From positions 806,001 to 870,000 of the forward strand of contig OY762937.1 of the NCBI GenBank assembly GCA_963667005.1: 64,000 nucleotides of DNA, written 5' to 3'. A program made the translations under genes and the position numbers. Source of the DNA: G963662605 sp963667005 (GTDB lineage: Bacteria; Bacteroidota; Ignavibacteria; Ignavibacteriales; Ignavibacteriaceae). Within the stretch, counting starts at the first letter, position 1. Every line of letters starts with the position of its first letter. Below, piece after piece: positions 61,631 to 64,000 of the stretch. The notes beneath the pieces are model-generated. The model was not told where the DNA came from and did not search any database. It saw only the letters and a program-made list of their open reading frames with translations.

Positions 61631-63364
61631 CTATTTCAGAACAATGATTTTTTGGGCTTTTGCCGATCCTTCAAAGTCCAGTACGGAATAGTATACTCCA
61701 CTCGCGAATTTTTGGGAGTTCAATTTAACGGAATATGTGCCGGCATCCTGCATCCGGTTAACTAAGTTAATAAGCTCTTTTCCGTGCGAATCGAAAATTT
61801 TAAGAGAAACCAGACCTTCCTTCGGTATCGAATAACGAATTGTTGTCGCAGGATTGAAAGGATTTGGGTAATTGGGCAGTAATTCGAATCCCGTTGTACC
61901 CGGTTTTTGATTGCCTTTTATTGCAGTGATAGTTTTTGGACCGACATCGGAAGCTTTAATTGGCATAATAAGTTTTGCTGACGTTGAATATTCATCTGCT
62001 CCGATATCTTTTTTTGTATCACGAAGCTGGCCGTCCATATCAACTAAAACTGAATCAAAAACTCCAAGTGCGGCATCAATGGCGGGACTTGCTGAGCTAA
62101 GATGGCGGACTCCGGTTTCATCAGCCGCCAACAGTTTTGGATCAACGACATAATTGCTGTCGGGAAGGGTAGAAAATCCAGTCGCAGCACCGTAAAAAAT
62201 ATTTCCCTTCCATGTCATATTCTGCGGCATGGTTGTAGGGAAAGCTACTAAGGGAGCCTTTCCGCCGTACACAATATTATTTGCAATCACGCAATCAACC
62301 GGAGTTAGTGTGCATGTTGAATCGCTCGCGACGCCTATGTTGAATGGATGTGCATTATCAACTAATGTATTGAATGCCACTATTGCCCGTTTGACTTGAA
62401 AATATCCGGCATTAGGTGAGTTTGGAATGCCGTTCATCATGGCTATTGCCGTGCGGTAATTTGTACCGGCGCAACCGGTGATATAGTTATTGTAAACACG
62501 ATGATCTTCGCCGATGATGCGTATGGCTCCTGCGTTGGAAACTTTATCTCCGAAGAAAAAATTATTATACACGGAATTTCGGTGAGCTTCGCGAAGTGTT
62601 AACGTGCCGACACAATTCACAAATGTGTTGTGCCGGAAAACATTTCCACATGATTTACTGCTGATAATTTCAAGTTCGCCATTGCACGACTCAAAATAAT
62701 TATTTTCCACAACAGAAAATGAACTTGATGTACATAAATCGGAAGTCCCGATACGTATGGTCTCTCCGCCGTTTACGGAAAGCGGCGGGCGGGGACCAAA
62801 GTAATTTGAGTCAATGAGAGCATAGTTCGCAGAAGTGTCCGGGCGCCAAACAACGAGAGTTGTACCCAGATTTCTCTTGCCGGATAAAGAACAGTGGTCA
62901 ACCCGGTTATATTGCCCAAAGATGGAAACATATTTGGAATCAACTGTCGAATCAGGATTGCTGTAATCTGTAATAGTTGTGTTTGTTAAACGGCTGTTGT
63001 ATGCAAACGCGGTGGTGGATGTTCTGAATTCGATAACACCATCCGAAGGAACAAAACCATTGTTAAAAGTAAAGCCATCAACAATAATATACTTACCGCT
63101 GAATTTTATTGTCGAGTTGCCGGTCAGTGTTACAGCGCCGGTCGTTTCCGCACGTAGCAAAATAGGCGCAGAAGAAGAACCATTCGCGGTAAATTTAATA
63201 ACCCAATCTGCATACTTACCGTTAAGAATGGTTACGGTGTCTCCGGGTACTACAGAGGCCATAGAAGACGTAAGGCCGGAGGGAGTACTTATCCGATATT
63301 CCTTTCCCTGCATAATTTCAGCTAAAATAAGCAGAAAAAAAATACCAAATATGAATTTTCCCAA
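61631..63364 (-). CDS. secreted PL6 alginate-lyase-like enzyme, paralogue, T9SS-tagged
   Basis: 577 aa from a TTG start at 63364, needed to include the signal peptide (GKFIFGIFFLLILAEIMQG); the first ATG (63313) would remove it. Same PL6 architecture as the 59727-61478 protein: RVDHCSLSGKRNLGTT, SNYFGPRPPLSVNGGETIRI, NGELEIISSKSCGNVFRHNT and the T9SS tail (PNYPNPFNPATT, lacking the usual Q). The catalytic lysine (SSKS) is present. The arginine motif reads LTLREAHRN instead of LTLRHGNR, a His-Gly to Glu-Ala change beside the catalytic Arg that may alter specificity. Likely a duplicated, diverged partner of its neighbour. Confidence 0.9.
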   Translation of the reverse strand: MGKFIFGIFFLLILAEIMQGKEYRISTPSGLTSSMASVVPGDTVTILNGKYADWVIKFTANGSSSAPILLRAETTGAVTLTGNSTIKFSGKYIIVDGFTFNNGFVPSDGVIEFRTSTTAFAYNSRLTNTTITDYSNPDSTVDSKYVSIFGQYNRVDHCSLSGKRNLGTTLVVWRPDTSANYALIDSNYFGPRPPLSVNGGETIRIGTSDLCTSSSFSVVENNYFESCNGELEIISSKSCGNVFRHNTFVNCVGTLTLREAHRNSVYNNFFFGDKVSNAGAIRIIGEDHRVYNNYITGCAGTNYRTAIAMMNGIPNSPNAGYFQVKRAIVAFNTLVDNAHPFNIGVASDSTCTLTPVDCVIANNIVYGGKAPLVAFPTTMPQNMTWKGNIFYGAATGFSTLPDSNYVVDPKLLAADETGVRHLSSASPAIDAALGVFDSVLVDMDGQLRDTKKDIGADEYSTSAKLIMPIKASDVGPKTITAIKGNQKPGTTGFELLPNYPNPFNPATTIRYSIPKEGLVSLKIFDSHGKELINLVNRMQDAGTYSVKLNSQKFASGVYYSVLDFEGSAKAQKIIVLK

Positions 63365-63484
63365 TGTAGTTGTTCTCTGAATTATAAAGAAATCGTACCT
63401 AAAAATACAAATTAGACCCTAGGTATTATAAAAATAATTAAATACATTTACTCATTCAACTGTTTATTTTACAGGAATGCTGTT

Positions 63485-64000
63485 ATGCTGTTTACAAGGC
63501 GATCGTTTATTAAGGCTTCAACAACGGGGTTGACGCTTGCATTGGGTTCAAAACCTATCTTTGGAAATATTCTCAAGAAAACAACAAATTATTATGGCGT
63601 TCATCCGTTTGTTGACGCACACCCTGATGCGGTGTTTATTATGAAGACAAGCGTAGATGTAAAGACAAATGCAGATGCAAAACTGCAAGTCGGATTGGAT
63701 TTTGGCCGCTCGGTATTTGTCGCACTGGACGAAGCATCCGGTGGTATTCCAATTACCAACACGGTTGCTCTTAAGCCAAACATTACCTGCCGTTATCCCG
63801 ATAGTACGGGTTATACTACTTTTGGAACGATGGGCATTGTAACAGACCCATATTTTGTAGAAGGAATTATTCAAAGCATAAAAGAACTTGGAGTACAAAG
63901 TAATAAATTTTTTATTCGAGAGACCAATTGTCCGACTCATTTTGAAGAAGACGGATACACCGGAATGGCGGCACGCACCGGTACCGATATTAGGGATTTG
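63485..64000 (+). CDS. Tat-exported DUF362 protein, C-terminus cut by window edge
   Basis: The first 172 codons are present. A twin-arginine signal peptide TRRSFIKASTTGLTLALGS starts at residue 4. The following domain (VALKPNITCRYPDS, GIVTDPYFVEGIIQSIKELG, KFFIRETNCP) matches DUF362, a family often joined to ferredoxin-type iron-sulphur domains and of unknown reaction. AGGA lies about 9 bases upstream of the ATG. It is divergent from the PL6 gene (120-bp gap). Export by the Tat route implies a folded, probably cofactor-bearing protein. Confidence 0.88.
   Translation, partial: MLFTRRSFIKASTTGLTLALGSKPIFGNILKKTTNYYGVHPFVDAHPDAVFIMKTSVDVKTNADAKLQVGLDFGRSVFVALDEASGGIPITNTVALKPNITCRYPDSTGYTTFGTMGIVTDPYFVEGIIQSIKELGVQSNKFFIRETNCPTHFEEDGYTGMAARTGTDIRDL

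Noticed and set aside
1..64000. tRNA or rRNA genes
   Set aside because: I inspected the intergenic gaps for cloverleaf-like or rRNA sequence and saw none, but no covariance-model search could be run.

Overview
The window looks like chromosomal DNA of a heterotrophic member of the Bacteroidota/Chlorobi group, most likely an Ignavibacteria-type lineage. Twelve predicted secreted proteins end in the same roughly 85-residue tail opened by a QNYPNPFNPxT-type motif. That tail is the type IX secretion (T9SS type A) sorting domain as found in Ignavibacteria and relatives. No phage, plasmid or transposase gene is visible.

Layout. An ABC exporter half-transporter is cut by the left edge (1-1685, minus). 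It is followed by repeat-rich DNA and dnaE (DNA polymerase III alpha). From 6.7 to 21.2 kb a minus-strand block encodes secreted pectin-degrading enzymes: four PL9 lyases, one PL1 pectate lyase, a LamG protein and a small tagged protein. Intrinsic terminators split the block into transcription units. From 21.6 to 25.7 kb lie a DUF2059 protein and an AddA-like helicase-nuclease. A 250-bp A+T-rich gap with a perfect DnaA box (25.7-26.0 kb) follows. Then come a DUF1569 protein, an SGNH/MBOAT O-acylation pair, a LexA-type S24 repressor coupled to a SWIM zinc-finger protein, and a PHP phosphoesterase. The chromosome-core cluster mnmE-mnmG-rsmG (31.4-35.6 kb) carries two parS-like palindromes between mnmE and mnmG. 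With the DnaA-box region this suggests the window is close to oriC.

The right half holds a TlpA-type thioredoxin, two large tagged proteins, DinB, macro-domain and GxxExxY proteins, a DUF1015 protein, a YhcH sugar-isomer protein, a secreted GH57 amylase, a response regulator-PP2C phosphatase, prfA, adenosine deaminase and urocanate hydratase. An orphan NadS/HigA-like regulator next to an A+T-rich RelA/SpoT-domain gene follows, then two PL6 alginate-lyase-like enzymes and the start of a Tat-exported DUF362 protein.

Functionally, the cell appears to secrete lyases for pectin (PL1, PL9) and alginate-like polyuronides (PL6) plus an alpha-glucan hydrolase. No SusC/SusD pair is present in the window. 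Intergenic DNA is packed with dispersed palindromic repeats. One family keeps constant flanks (ATCGAGT ... GTATCGAGAT) around a hairpin whose stem sequence changes in a compensatory way between copies. Other families are MITE-like elements and GCAAAGACGC-type repeats that bracket the GxxExxY gene.
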